Below are positions 43,016-51,267 of a stretch of DNA of 64,000 nucleotides, one piece after another. Location of the stretch: assembly GCA_964431035.1 (NCBI GenBank), contig CAYSIF010000004.1:15037-79036 (forward strand). Reading direction: 5' to 3'. The position numbers and the translations under genes are program-made. The stretch's first letter is position 1. Each line of letters starts with the position of its first letter. Below the pieces are notes generated by a model. It saw nothing but the letters and a program-made list of their open reading frames with translations. It had not been told where the DNA came from and did not search any database. Origin of the DNA: Methanobrevibacter_A sp964431035. Its GTDB lineage: Archaea; Methanobacteriota; Methanobacteria; Methanobacteriales; Methanobacteriaceae.

Positions 43016-43993
43016 TTATGTCTTGAATTCTTTTAAAAATTCATTAATTTCTTTTGAGAATTGTCCTAGTTCTGAGGAGCCCAGATGTCCGTGTAATGAT
43101 TCTATTATTAGTAGTTGTGAGTTTTTAACTATTTTGTTTAGTGGTATTGCATCTAATTCTGGTGGGAAGTATTCGTCTCCTTCAACTGCTATTATTAATA
43201 ATTTTGATTTGATTTTTTCTAAATCTTCTTCAACATCATAATCTTCTATTGCAATGTTTCTGTGTAGTAGATCATCTGGGTCATCTTCTAGGCATTCTGT
43301 TGCGAATTCTTCCATTTCATCATTTATTTCTTTATTTGATAGTTCTCTGTAGTATGCTTTTGTTTGACCGTAACTGTATATTGCTTTTGCAAGTATTTTT
43401 AGTGTTTTTTCTCTTTCTTCTTTATCTTCGAAGTCTTTGCATGATTCTAGTATGTCTTTTTCTAGTTTGGATAGGATGTAGTTATGTCCTGCATTTTTGT
43501 ATCCTGTTGCTAGTGCTATTGTGAAGTCCATGTATTCTGGGTATTGTGTTGCCCATGTTAATACTTCAAATCCTCCCATACTGTTTCCTATTATTCCTTT
43601 TACATGTTTTATTTTGAATTTTTCATATAGGAATTGTTTTTGAATGTTTACCATATCATTTAGTGTGTATTGTGGGAAGTTTCTTTTTAGGCCTGTTGTT
43701 GATGGGCTGGATGAGTTTGGTGAACCTAGTGCTGTTAAGCTTATTATAAAAAATTTATCTGTATCTAATGGTAATCCTGGACCACATATTTCGTTTATTC
43801 TTTTTACTGATGCGTAGTTTCCACCAGATCCATGACAATATATTACTGCATTAGTTATGTGTTTTTTCTCATCGTATTCTGGTGTTCCGAATGTTCCATA
43901 TTCTACTTTAACTCCTCTTAGTACGTCTCCTTTTTCAAATTTAAATTCCATGAGATAGTGGTCTTCGTGTGTGATTTCTTCTTCAATTTTCAT
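43016..43993 (-). CDS. Alpha/beta hydrolase, homoserine O-acetyltransferase-like
   Basis: 325 residues of the MetX/HAT-like alpha/beta hydrolase group. The nucleophile is Ser138 in GNSMGG, with Asp273 (EGDEYF) and His301 (LHGHLG) as the other triad members, and HGSGGN at 54-59 as part of the oxyanion region. Homoserine acetyltransferases feed methionine/cysteine synthesis, and this protein would fit upstream of the MetE at 5290. However, several methanogen relatives annotated as MetX have other acyl acceptors, so the substrate is open. It starts at 43993 and is followed by the 89-residue gene. Confidence 0.78.
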   Translation of the reverse strand: MKIEEEITHEDHYLMEFKFEKGDVLRGVKVEYGTFGTPEYDEKKHITNAVIYCHGSGGNYASVKRINEICGPGLPLDTDKFFIISLTALGSPNSSSPSTTGLKRNFPQYTLNDMVNIQKQFLYEKFKIKHVKGIIGNSMGGFEVLTWATQYPEYMDFTIALATGYKNAGHNYILSKLEKDILESCKDFEDKEEREKTLKILAKAIYSYGQTKAYYRELSNKEINDEMEEFATECLEDDPDDLLHRNIAIEDYDVEEDLEKIKSKLLIIAVEGDEYFPPELDAIPLNKIVKNSQLLIIESLHGHLGSSELGQFSKEINEFLKEFKT

Positions 43994-44123
43994 TTTAATC
44001 CCTTATAAAAACTCCCATATTCATATACAATTATTTTTTAAAAAATTTTATTATTATAAAATTAGATAAATTATATTTATTAAATTTTTTTATATTATAT
44101 TTTAAATGTGGGAATAAAATCTT

Positions 44124-44909
44124 ATGAAATATGAACTTTTAGAACAACCAGATAATGAAGCTGCATATGAACTTATTCAAGAAGGACTTAGACGAAAAGC
44201 AATGATTACTATATTTTGTTGTTGTAGTATTACTTATGAAGGTCGTGCTTTAAGTGAATTAGGTTTTGGTGAACGTTTTATACTTATTAAACCTGATGGA
44301 TCTTTTCTTGTTCATAAGGACAATAAGGTTGAACCAGTAAATTGGCAGCCTCCAAAATCTAGAACTCGTGTAGATTTTAAAAATAATGTTTTATTTATTG
44401 AGAGTTATCGTAGAAGTCCTAAAGAAAGATTAGCAGTAGAGATACGTAAAACAGAACTTATATCTTATGCTCTTGTTACTGATTATGAGGAAATTGAACT
44501 AGCAGGTTATGAAAAGGATATGGGTGATATGATTATGGAAAAACCACATTTAATTGAAGAAGGATTTAAACCTACTGCTAGAGAATATAGTACCGATCAT
44601 GGTTTTATTGATATTTTAGGTAAAGATAGTGATGAGAATCTTGTAATTGTTGAGTTGAAAGCACGTAAAGCAGGGGTTAGTGCAGTAAATCAGATACGTA
44701 GATATTTAAGTGATTTTGAAGATTTGGATAATGATTATTTACAGGATTTAGGTGTTGAGAAACAGGAAATTCGCGGTATTCTTGTTGCTCCTAGTATTAA
44801 TGATGATGCTCAGGAATTATTAGATGAGGAAGGTATAGAGTTTGTTAGTGTTAGTCCCCCTAAAGAGTTGAAGCATGAAAAGAAAGTAACTTTAGATGCA
44901 TTTAAATAA
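44124..44909 (+). CDS. nucS: Endonuclease NucS
   Basis: 261 residues, full-length NucS/EndoMS. The N-terminal beta-domain (about 1-115) contains CCCSITYEGRALSEL and the dimer-forming RTRVDF strand. The C-terminal RecB-like nuclease has GFIDILGKDSDENLVIVELKARKAGVSAVNQIRRYL, giving the catalytic Asp (in DILG), Glu and Lys of E-x-K and the Gln of the last motif. It cuts mismatched or branched DNA and stands in for MutS-type mismatch repair in many archaea. It stops 19 bp before mntP. Confidence 0.93.
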   Translation: MKYELLEQPDNEAAYELIQEGLRRKAMITIFCCCSITYEGRALSELGFGERFILIKPDGSFLVHKDNKVEPVNWQPPKSRTRVDFKNNVLFIESYRRSPKERLAVEIRKTELISYALVTDYEEIELAGYEKDMGDMIMEKPHLIEEGFKPTAREYSTDHGFIDILGKDSDENLVIVELKARKAGVSAVNQIRRYLSDFEDLDNDYLQDLGVEKQEIRGILVAPSINDDAQELLDEEGIEFVSVSPPKELKHEKKVTLDAFK

Positions 44910-44928
44910 ATTTTGTGTGTGTTTTTTT

Positions 44929-45477
44929 ATGGAATTTGTTGAGATTATATTTTTAGCTATTGCATTGGCTATGGATGCTTTTAGTGTGTCATTGACTAAG
45001 GGTTTTACGCAACGCAATCTTACTAATGTGCAGATTTTGTTGTATGGTTTGTTTTTTGGTGGTTTTCAGTTTTTAATGCCTCTTTTAGGTTATGTTTGTG
45101 GGGTTAGTATTAGTAGTTTTATTAGTGTTGTTGCTCCTTGGATTGCTTTTATTCTTTTAGCTGGAATTGGTTTGAATATGATTCGTGAGAGTTTAAGCTC
45201 TGATGATGAGGATGTTAGTGATGAGTTTAGTTTTAGGGAGCTTGTTTTGTTAAGTATTGCTACTAGTATTGATGCGTTTGCTGTTGGTATTACTTTCGCT
45301 ATTTTGAATGTGAGTTTGCTTGTTCCTATTAGTATTATTGGTGTTGTTGCTTTTATTTTTGGAGTTTTAGGTATTTTTATTGGTAAGAAGATTGGAGATT
45401 ACTTTGGTAATCGTTTACAGATTTTTGGTGGAGTTATTCTTATTTTAATTGGTTTGAAAATATTGCTTGGTTTGTGA
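44929..45477 (+). CDS. mntP: Manganese efflux pump MntP-like
   Basis: 182 residues with six membrane helices. The conserved acidic motif ALAMDAFSVS (about 9-18) and its second-half counterpart SIDAFAVG (about 123-130) are the inverted-repeat signatures of the MntP/DUF204 family. I place the start at the ATG at 44929; an upstream in-frame TTG/ATG at 44896 would add eleven residues overlapping nucS. The role is export of Mn2+, judged from the family. It ends where the palindrome-rich gap before the adhesin gene begins. Confidence 0.87.
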   Translation: MEFVEIIFLAIALAMDAFSVSLTKGFTQRNLTNVQILLYGLFFGGFQFLMPLLGYVCGVSISSFISVVAPWIAFILLAGIGLNMIRESLSSDDEDVSDEFSFRELVLLSIATSIDAFAVGITFAILNVSLLVPISIIGVVAFIFGVLGIFIGKKIGDYFGNRLQIFGGVILILIGLKILLGL

Positions 45478-45521
45478 ATGATATTGTTTTTGTTTTGTTT
45501 TCTTGTTTTGTTTGGTTTTTA

Positions 45522-45609
45522 GGTGTTTTTTAGGGTTAAGTTTATTTATTATAAACAAATAATATAACACGTGTTATTAATTGTTATATAACAAAAGACA
45601 AAAAACACC
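45522..45609. promoter_or_regulatory. Palindrome cluster between mntP and adhesin-like gene C
   Basis: Two perfect 14-bp palindromes, ATAACACGTGTTAT at 45564-45577 and TTGTTATATAACAA at 45581-45594, with centres 17 bp apart. They are enclosed by 10-bp inverted arms GGTGTTTTTT (45522-45531) and AAAAAACACC (45600-45609). The structure may be a double operator for the adhesin-like gene (start 45653), a terminator/antiterminator or both. It coincides with the switch between a G+T-rich and an A+C-rich plus-strand domain. Confidence 0.5.
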
Positions 45610-45652
45610 CCCTGCATAAAAAAATAACTTAATAACCGAAAAACCAATCTAG

Positions 45653-47152
45653 ATGAAGATAATGAGAACAAAAAACAATATAATATTTAGTTTAATAATT
45701 CTAACAATAATTATACTAATACCTACATCATTTGCATGCGGACCAGATGGAGAAGAAGTTCAACTTGTAAATGATACAATAATCTGCGAAAATGGGACAG
45801 GAACCGTAGAATTAACAAGCCAAAAATACACCATAAACCAAGGTGAAATACAAATATACATAGAAGACACCTGCATGGCCAACGGTAAAGTAATAAACAA
45901 TACTGCAAAACTCACAAAAGCCAGCAACACACAATGTCCAACACCTGGAGAATACACAGGATTATTAACATACACAGGAAGTGAAAACTTCGTAGATTTC
46001 AACCAAACAGTAACCATCCTTGTAAAACAAATCGAAACAACCATAACAAACACAGAACTAATATGTGACAACGGACACACAACTGTAAACATAGAAGCAC
46101 AAGACAATAGTATAATAAATGAAGGAATAATAAGAGTATACATAGAAGACACCTGCATGGCCAACGGTAAAGTAATAAATAACACAGCACACATAATGCA
46201 AGCAGAAAACACTACTACCTGCCCCGCAGGAGAATATAATGGATTAATAATCTATGAAGGAAGTAAAACATATCACGAAACACAAAAAGAACTAAAAATA
46301 ATCGTACCAGACCATACAGACCTAATAAAAGCAGAAATATTAGAAAACACAATAAACACACTAACAAATAACATAACCATACATATAACTGCAGAAAACA
46401 ATGCCACAATAGACTGCGGAATAATAAAAATAACAATTAATGGGAAAACAACTAACAAAAATGTAGAAAATGGATATGTAGAATTCAGTGATTTAAACCT
46501 TAAAAATGGAATACAACTAGCAACAATAGAATACAATTGCAATAATCAGCATTATACAAATACAACAAAAAATATAACAATAAACAAAGGCACAGGCACA
46601 ATAACAATACAAACCAACAATATAACAACAACTTACAAATCAGGAGAAACAATAAAAGGAACAATCACAGATGAATTCAACACACCAATACAAAACATAA
46701 CCATAAACATAACAATAGGACTAAAAGATAAAACAAAAACATACCAAGTAGTAACCAATGAAAATGGAGAATATAAACTAGATATAAACCTATCTCCAGA
46801 AAACTACACAATAAAAACAGAATATAATACAACAAAAAAAGAAACACAACTTATCATAAGTAAAACAAATGCACAAATAGAAACAAACAATTATACTGGA
46901 AATTATGGATTAAGTAAAAACCTTACAGGAAAAATATTAATCGCAAACACACCAGTTCAAGGAGAAACAATAGCATTAAACCTTACAAGACTTACAAATG
47001 GATTATGGAAAATATACTACATAACAACTGACGAACAAGGACTATACCAACTACCAATAAACTTAGCTCCAGGAAAATATACTGCAGAAACAATACTTCA
47101 ACAAAATAAATACACAACAAAAAACACAATAACTAGTATAATAATTTCCTAA
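45653..47152 (+). CDS. Secreted repeat protein, adhesin-like (copy C)
   Basis: 499 residues. Signal peptide of about 29 residues (Lys/Arg-rich start, long hydrophobic run, cleavage around TSFA with a Cys at 29). Two modules of about 94 residues follow; each contains an exact 43-bp DNA repeat encoding a D-T-C-M-A-N-G-K block. Then come Ig-like repeats at about 325-400 (YQVVTNENGEYKLDINLSP) and 410-498 (YYITTDEQGLYQLPINLAP), the same domain type as adhesins A and B. It has many Asn-x-Thr/Ser sequons and no C-terminal membrane anchor. Surface display and adhesion are inferred. Confidence 0.83.
   Translation: MKIMRTKNNIIFSLIILTIIILIPTSFACGPDGEEVQLVNDTIICENGTGTVELTSQKYTINQGEIQIYIEDTCMANGKVINNTAKLTKASNTQCPTPGEYTGLLTYTGSENFVDFNQTVTILVKQIETTITNTELICDNGHTTVNIEAQDNSIINEGIIRVYIEDTCMANGKVINNTAHIMQAENTTTCPAGEYNGLIIYEGSKTYHETQKELKIIVPDHTDLIKAEILENTINTLTNNITIHITAENNATIDCGIIKITINGKTTNKNVENGYVEFSDLNLKNGIQLATIEYNCNNQHYTNTTKNITINKGTGTITIQTNNITTTYKSGETIKGTITDEFNTPIQNITINITIGLKDKTKTYQVVTNENGEYKLDINLSPENYTIKTEYNTTKKETQLIISKTNAQIETNNYTGNYGLSKNLTGKILIANTPVQGETIALNLTRLTNGLWKIYYITTDEQGLYQLPINLAPGKYTAETILQQNKYTTKNTITSIIIS
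45855..45897 (+). repeat. 43-bp exact direct repeat, copy 1
   Basis: Identical to 46137-46179. It encodes YIEDTCMANGKVIN-type sequence in module 1 of the secreted protein. Perfect identity including third positions points to recent duplication or conversion. Confidence 0.9.
46137..46179 (+). repeat. 43-bp exact direct repeat, copy 2
   Basis: Second copy of the repeat at 45855-45897, 282 bp away (94 codons, in frame). Recombination between them would change the number of modules without breaking the frame. Confidence 0.9.
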
Positions 47153-47226
47153 AAAATTTTCTTCTTTTTTTTAATTTTTTTTATACAAAATCCTAAAAAA
47201 AATAGTATAAAAATCTTATGAGACTA

Positions 47227-47475
47227 TTATATTCCCCCATATCCACAGTATGGGCAGAAACTACCATCATATTCACAACCACAACTTGAGCAATATTTTC
47301 TTTCATCATTATTTGTTGTAGGGTTGTTAGGTATTGGGTTTGGTATTCCTATTATTGAACCATTTTCTTGTTCGAAATTTCTATAACAATATGGACAGTA
47401 ACTCCAATCATCGGAATTAGTTTCTATAAAGTCTGATTCCTCAATTTCTCTTTCACAATAATGACAATAAACCAT
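47227..47475 (-). CDS. Double zinc-ribbon protein
   Basis: 82 residues with two C-x2-C ... C-x2-C zinc ribbons: CHYC (4-7) with CPYC (27-30), and CSSC (62-65) with CPYC near 74-77. A flexible Asn/Pro linker (GIPNPIPNNPTTNN, about 43-56) separates them. It could be a regulatory adaptor or RNA/protein-binding protein; there is no catalytic domain. The start ATG is at 47475, and the 3' end lies near the adhesin C stop, so the two genes converge. Confidence 0.75.
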   Translation of the reverse strand: MVYCHYCEREIEESDFIETNSDDWSYCPYCYRNFEQENGSIIGIPNPIPNNPTTNNDERKYCSSCGCEYDGSFCPYCGYGGI

Positions 47476-47563
47476 TTTTTTAAGTTACTCCTGAAAATTT
47501 TTTTTATAATTATAATTTATTAGGTTTATAGATATTTTTTTTATGAGAGTTTTTTATCTAATT

Positions 47564-48052
47564 TTATAGTTGGCTTTTTTCTTTTATTTCTTCTACTTCT
47601 TTTTTGTGGTATTCTTCTGTGTATGGTGTTGCAGGGCGAGGTTTTATTCCATCATGTTCCATTTCTAATTTATATATTAAATATTCGTTTGTGTCTAGTT
47701 TTATTGTTTCTTTGTTGTTTTTGAGTTTTAGTTTTTTTAGTTCTCTTGTTATTTGTTCGAATTCTTGTTTTTCTTGTTTTATTAAGTCATCTACTGGTTT
47801 TTCTTGTAGTTGTTTGTTTAGTTGTAATGCTAGTCCTATCATTCCATTTACTTCTTTTTCTTGCCAGGTGAATCTTGCGTTTCTTATTTGTTCCATTTGT
47901 AGCATTACATGTTTTTTTGTTGGTTGTGTTGCTGGTATTTGTGGTGATGTTCCTATTAGGTTTATTTCGTAGTTTTTATCCCATTTTCCTATTGTGTATA
48001 CACTGTAGTTTATGTCTCCACATTCTATTTCTGTTAATTCTTTTTCTGTCAT
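47564..48052 (-). CDS. Unknown protein, coiled-coil region
   Basis: 162 residues. An N-terminal beta-rich part (ECGDINYSVYTIGKWDKNYEINLIGTSP, about 9-36), then a charged helical stretch of about 80-120 (Lys/Glu-rich, coiled-coil-like), and a C-terminal acidic helix. No Cys motif, signal or membrane helix. I start at 48052, where GGGAG lies 9-10 bases upstream, rather than at 48073. No family recognised. It stands alone and is divergent from the zinc-ribbon membrane protein at 48390. Confidence 0.6.
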   Translation of the reverse strand: MTEKELTEIECGDINYSVYTIGKWDKNYEINLIGTSPQIPATQPTKKHVMLQMEQIRNARFTWQEKEVNGMIGLALQLNKQLQEKPVDDLIKQEKQEFEQITRELKKLKLKNNKETIKLDTNEYLIYKLEMEHDGIKPRPATPYTEEYHKKEVEEIKEKSQL

Positions 48053-48389
48053 TATTATTTTTCTCCCATACAAAAATATCTGTTAAATTTTTTATATTCT
48101 ATTTTTATTATATATTTTTAGGCATATAAAAATTTTTTTTAAAATTAAAATAAAAAAATAAATAAAACAAAGTAAATATAAAAGAAATTTACTATACTCG
48201 CCTAAAATTAAATAAAACATTTCAAAAATAGTCTAATTTAATGTTTAAGAATATTTCTATTAATTGAATAAGATTTATTTTTCTATTTAATTACTATCAA
48301 TCATTCTAGTATTAGAATTTTTTAAAAACTATTAAATATTAGTATAAATATAAACCTATTATATTATAATTTTATTGGAGGTTTAAATT
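48053..48389. promoter_or_regulatory. Divergent 337-bp intergenic region
   Basis: No gene seen. The rightward gene has a strong TATA-type element, TATAAATA at about 48342-48352, only about 40 bp before its TTG start. Transcription from it would leave a leader of about 18 nt that begins just ahead of the GGAGG ribosome-binding site (48376-48380). The left half is A/T-rich with no clear element. Confidence 0.45.
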
Positions 48390-49388
48390 TTGGTTAAATA
48401 TTGTCCTAAATGTGGAAATGCAAGTTACAATAGTGCCGCTGTTTGTGGAAACTGTGGATATGACTTTGAGCTTGGTTCTGCAAAAGGAAATGGTGGAAAA
48501 ACTGGAAAATCAAAATTCAAACCTGGAAGTGATGATAATTCAAAAACTGGAAGTAGATGGGAACGTAACGAAGAAAAAAACATTTCAAAAGACTATGATC
48601 CAATCTACCTAACAGATAAAGAAAAATATGAGTTATTTAAATCTAGTAAAGAATCCGAAAACGGTTATCAAACTTTAACTACTAAAAAAGATAAATCCGA
48701 TTCCGATTACACTATTATCCCAACCCATGAGGATAAAGATGAGGAAGAAGACTTCCCTAGTGTTTTTGATGATGTTAAAAGCGTTTTCAAAGATCATGAT
48801 GAAGATGAAAAAACCGAATATGGATTTAGTTTCTTAAATAAAATTAGTAGAAGAACTATTGGAATCTTTGTTATAATTATTATAGCTCTTGCAATTATTG
48901 TTGCTGCAGGAGGTTTACTTGAATCTAACAGCCACCATCAAAATGCACCAACATTAGGTCCTGGTAACTATACCAGTGCTGAAGTTGTATTTAGTTTCCC
49001 AACAAATTGGTCACATTACAATAGTACCAATGGTGAAAGTAACCAAGGAGAAATATCATTCCGTACAGATGATGGAACTGTAATTGGTTTTAGTTGTGTT
49101 AACAATAGTAGAATAACATTAAAAGATATTACAAATAGTATCAATCAAACTGCACATTCCCTTAAAGGTAAAATCATAAGTGTTGAAAGCATTACCATTA
49201 ATGGAGAAAATGCAACAGATATTGTTATTAACACCACAGGCCACGGTTATTCAAGATACATTTGTGTAATACATGACAATACATATTATACATGGGTTAT
49301 TAATAACCACAAGAGTGATAACTTATACTTAAGTGCTGTTTACACTCCAGAAATCAATAGTATGATTGAAAGTATTCACTTCATCTAA
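48390..49388 (+). CDS. Zinc-ribbon, membrane-anchored extracytoplasmic protein
   Basis: 332 residues. Residues 1-24 are a zinc ribbon (Cys5, 8, 19, 22). A long Lys/Ser/Asp-rich linker (28-150) is followed by a single membrane helix (156-175) and a C-terminal extracytoplasmic domain (about 190-332) with Asn-rich sequons and YVIHDNTYYTWV-type strands, similar in style to the domain of the anchored protein at 60067. So a cytoplasmic metal-binding knob is linked to an outside sensor or binding domain. The start is TTG at 48390 with a GGAGG site 8 bases upstream. Function is unknown. Confidence 0.72.
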   Translation: MVKYCPKCGNASYNSAAVCGNCGYDFELGSAKGNGGKTGKSKFKPGSDDNSKTGSRWERNEEKNISKDYDPIYLTDKEKYELFKSSKESENGYQTLTTKKDKSDSDYTIIPTHEDKDEEEDFPSVFDDVKSVFKDHDEDEKTEYGFSFLNKISRRTIGIFVIIIIALAIIVAAGGLLESNSHHQNAPTLGPGNYTSAEVVFSFPTNWSHYNSTNGESNQGEISFRTDDGTVIGFSCVNNSRITLKDITNSINQTAHSLKGKIISVESITINGENATDIVINTTGHGYSRYICVIHDNTYYTWVINNHKSDNLYLSAVYTPEINSMIESIHFI

Positions 49389-49535
49389 AAAAAATATTAA
49401 ATAACTCAATATTTTTAAAAACACTATTTTTTCACCACCAATGGAGGAAAAAAACTACTTTTTTCCTCTTTTTTTATAAAAAATTTTTATATTACTATTT
49501 TTCTACAAAAAAACAAATTTTTTTTATGATTTAAT

Positions 49536-50363
49536 ATGAATGAATTAACTTTAGGTTTATGTCAAATACAAGTAATAGATGATAAGAAAGCTAATCTTAA
49601 AAAAGCAGAAGAATTTTTAATAAAATCCCATCAAAAAGATGTTGAACTAGCAGTATTACCTGAGATGTTTAATTGTCCTTATGAAAATAGTAAATTTGTA
49701 GAATATGCTGAAGAAGAAGAGGACAGTTATACAGTAAATTATATTAGTAATTTAGCCCAAGATTATGATTTATATATTGTTGCAGGAAGTATTCCTGAAA
49801 AACGAGAGGATAAAATTTATAATACTTGCTTCTTTTTCAATAATAAAGGAAAGATTATTAGTAAGTATAGTAAAATGCATTTATTTGATGTTGATGTTAA
49901 AGGAGGTATTAGTTTTTTTGAATCTGATACTTTAACTGCAGGTGATAATTTTAGTTTAACTGATACTCCTTGGGGTAAAATTGGTTTGGGGATATGTTAT
50001 GATGTTCGGTTTCCTGAATTTGCAAGAGTATTGTGTTTAGATGGTGCTGATATTCTTATTTATCCTGGTGCTTTTAATATGACTACTGGTCCAAGCCATT
50101 GGGAGACTTTGTTTAAGTCTCGTGCTTTAGATAATCAGGTTTATAGTGTTGGTGTTGCTCCTGCATTAAATGAAGATTTAACTTATCATTCTTATGGACA
50201 TAGTTTAATTTGCACACCTTGGGGTGATGTTAAAAAGAGTGCAGATTATAGTGAAGAATTAGTTATTGAAAGTATAGATTTAGATTTAATATCTAAGGTG
50301 CGTGGTGAGATTCCTGTTTTAAAGAATCGTAGATGCGATGTTTATAGTGTGGAGAAAAAATGA
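49536..50363 (+). CDS. Carbon-nitrogen hydrolase (Nit/omega-amidase group)
   Basis: 275 residues, nitrilase superfamily. The catalytic triad is Glu43 (LPEMF), Lys113 (YSKMHLFD) and Cys154 (GLGICYDVRFPE). Length and the YDVRFPEFARVL context fit the Nit2/omega-amidase and deaminated-glutathione amidase branch. It hydrolyses amides such as omega-amides of 2-oxo acids. The gene stands between a non-coding stretch and the convergent HEAT-repeat gene (40-bp gap). Confidence 0.9.
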   Translation: MNELTLGLCQIQVIDDKKANLKKAEEFLIKSHQKDVELAVLPEMFNCPYENSKFVEYAEEEEDSYTVNYISNLAQDYDLYIVAGSIPEKREDKIYNTCFFFNNKGKIISKYSKMHLFDVDVKGGISFFESDTLTAGDNFSLTDTPWGKIGLGICYDVRFPEFARVLCLDGADILIYPGAFNMTTGPSHWETLFKSRALDNQVYSVGVAPALNEDLTYHSYGHSLICTPWGDVKKSADYSEELVIESIDLDLISKVRGEIPVLKNRRCDVYSVEKK

Positions 50364-50402
50364 GTGGGATGGAAGAATAAAAATTTTAGATTAATAGTTT
50401 TT

Positions 50403-51140
50403 TTATTCTTCTTTAAAGATTATTGTTCCTGGGACGAAGTAGTCTGTGTAGTCTTTCATGAATTTGACTACTGCTTTGTCTTGTTGTTTTGCTGTTTTTC
50501 CTAGTTCTTTTATTTCTGTGTCGATTATTCCTTGTTTTTTAAGTGTTTCGAATCTTATTTTTGCTATGTTGGTTTCTGCTTTTTTGATGGATTTGTTGCA
50601 TGATTTTTTGAAGTCTTTGTCTTTTTCTTTTCGTCTTGCTTTTTTGATTAGTTTTATTCCTTCTTCTATTTCAAGGTCTCCTAGTGCGTGTACTGCTGCG
50701 AGTCTTACTCCCCAGTCTTCGTCTTCTAGTCCTGTTGCTATGTCGTCTATGTTGTCGTTTGCTACTAGTTCTCCTAGTCCTCTTATTGCTACTTTTCTAA
50801 CTATTGGGTCTTCGTCTGTGGTTGCTTCTACAAGGTATGGTATTACTTTCTTGTCTTTTGTTTGTTTTAGTGCGTAGACTATGTATCTTTTGTTTTGTCC
50901 TTCTTCTTTTTGGAATTGTTCTATTAGTTTGTCTACTGCTGCGGTTCCTAGTGTTCCTAGTATTTCTGCTGCTTTGAATCTTACTTGTGTGTTTTCGTCT
51001 GTTGCTGCTGTTATTAGTGTGTCTATTGCTGATTCGTCTTGTATTCCTTCTAAGCTGTTTATTGCTTGTTTTCTTATTTTAACATCTTCGTTTGTTAGGT
51101 TTTTTAGTGCTTCGTCGTATGATAATTTTTCATCTGTCAT
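50403..51140 (-). CDS. HEAT-repeat (PBS-lyase-like) protein
   Basis: 245 residues, mostly helical HEAT-like repeats of about 31 residues: units such as DESAIDTLITAATDENTQVRF, KVIPYLVEATTDEDPIVRKVA and DIATGLEDEDWGVRLAAVHAL. Such proteins act as scaffolds. The last 60 residues (about 185-245) are a charged extension with Lys-rich helices and a beta end (FVPGTIIFKEE). It is alone between convergent (nitrilase) and divergent (Lhr) genes. Possible partner: the neighbouring helicase, only by position. Confidence 0.82.
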   Translation of the reverse strand: MTDEKLSYDEALKNLTNEDVKIRKQAINSLEGIQDESAIDTLITAATDENTQVRFKAAEILGTLGTAAVDKLIEQFQKEEGQNKRYIVYALKQTKDKKVIPYLVEATTDEDPIVRKVAIRGLGELVANDNIDDIATGLEDEDWGVRLAAVHALGDLEIEEGIKLIKKARRKEKDKDFKKSCNKSIKKAETNIAKIRFETLKKQGIIDTEIKELGKTAKQQDKAVVKFMKDYTDYFVPGTIIFKEE

Positions 51141-51267
51141 GTGAATTTTTACTCTCCCGAACTTTTTTTTACCAATATTTTTATAAAAAATTATGATTAA
51201 ATAATTATGTTAATATATTATAATTATTTTTTATTAGTTTTATAATTTTTATTTGTTTTTTTGTGTT

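Noticed and set aside
44896..44928. Upstream extension of MntP
   Set aside because: It would overlap nucS and place extra polar residues before the first transporter helix, whereas the ATG at 44929 starts directly at the usual MntP N-terminus.
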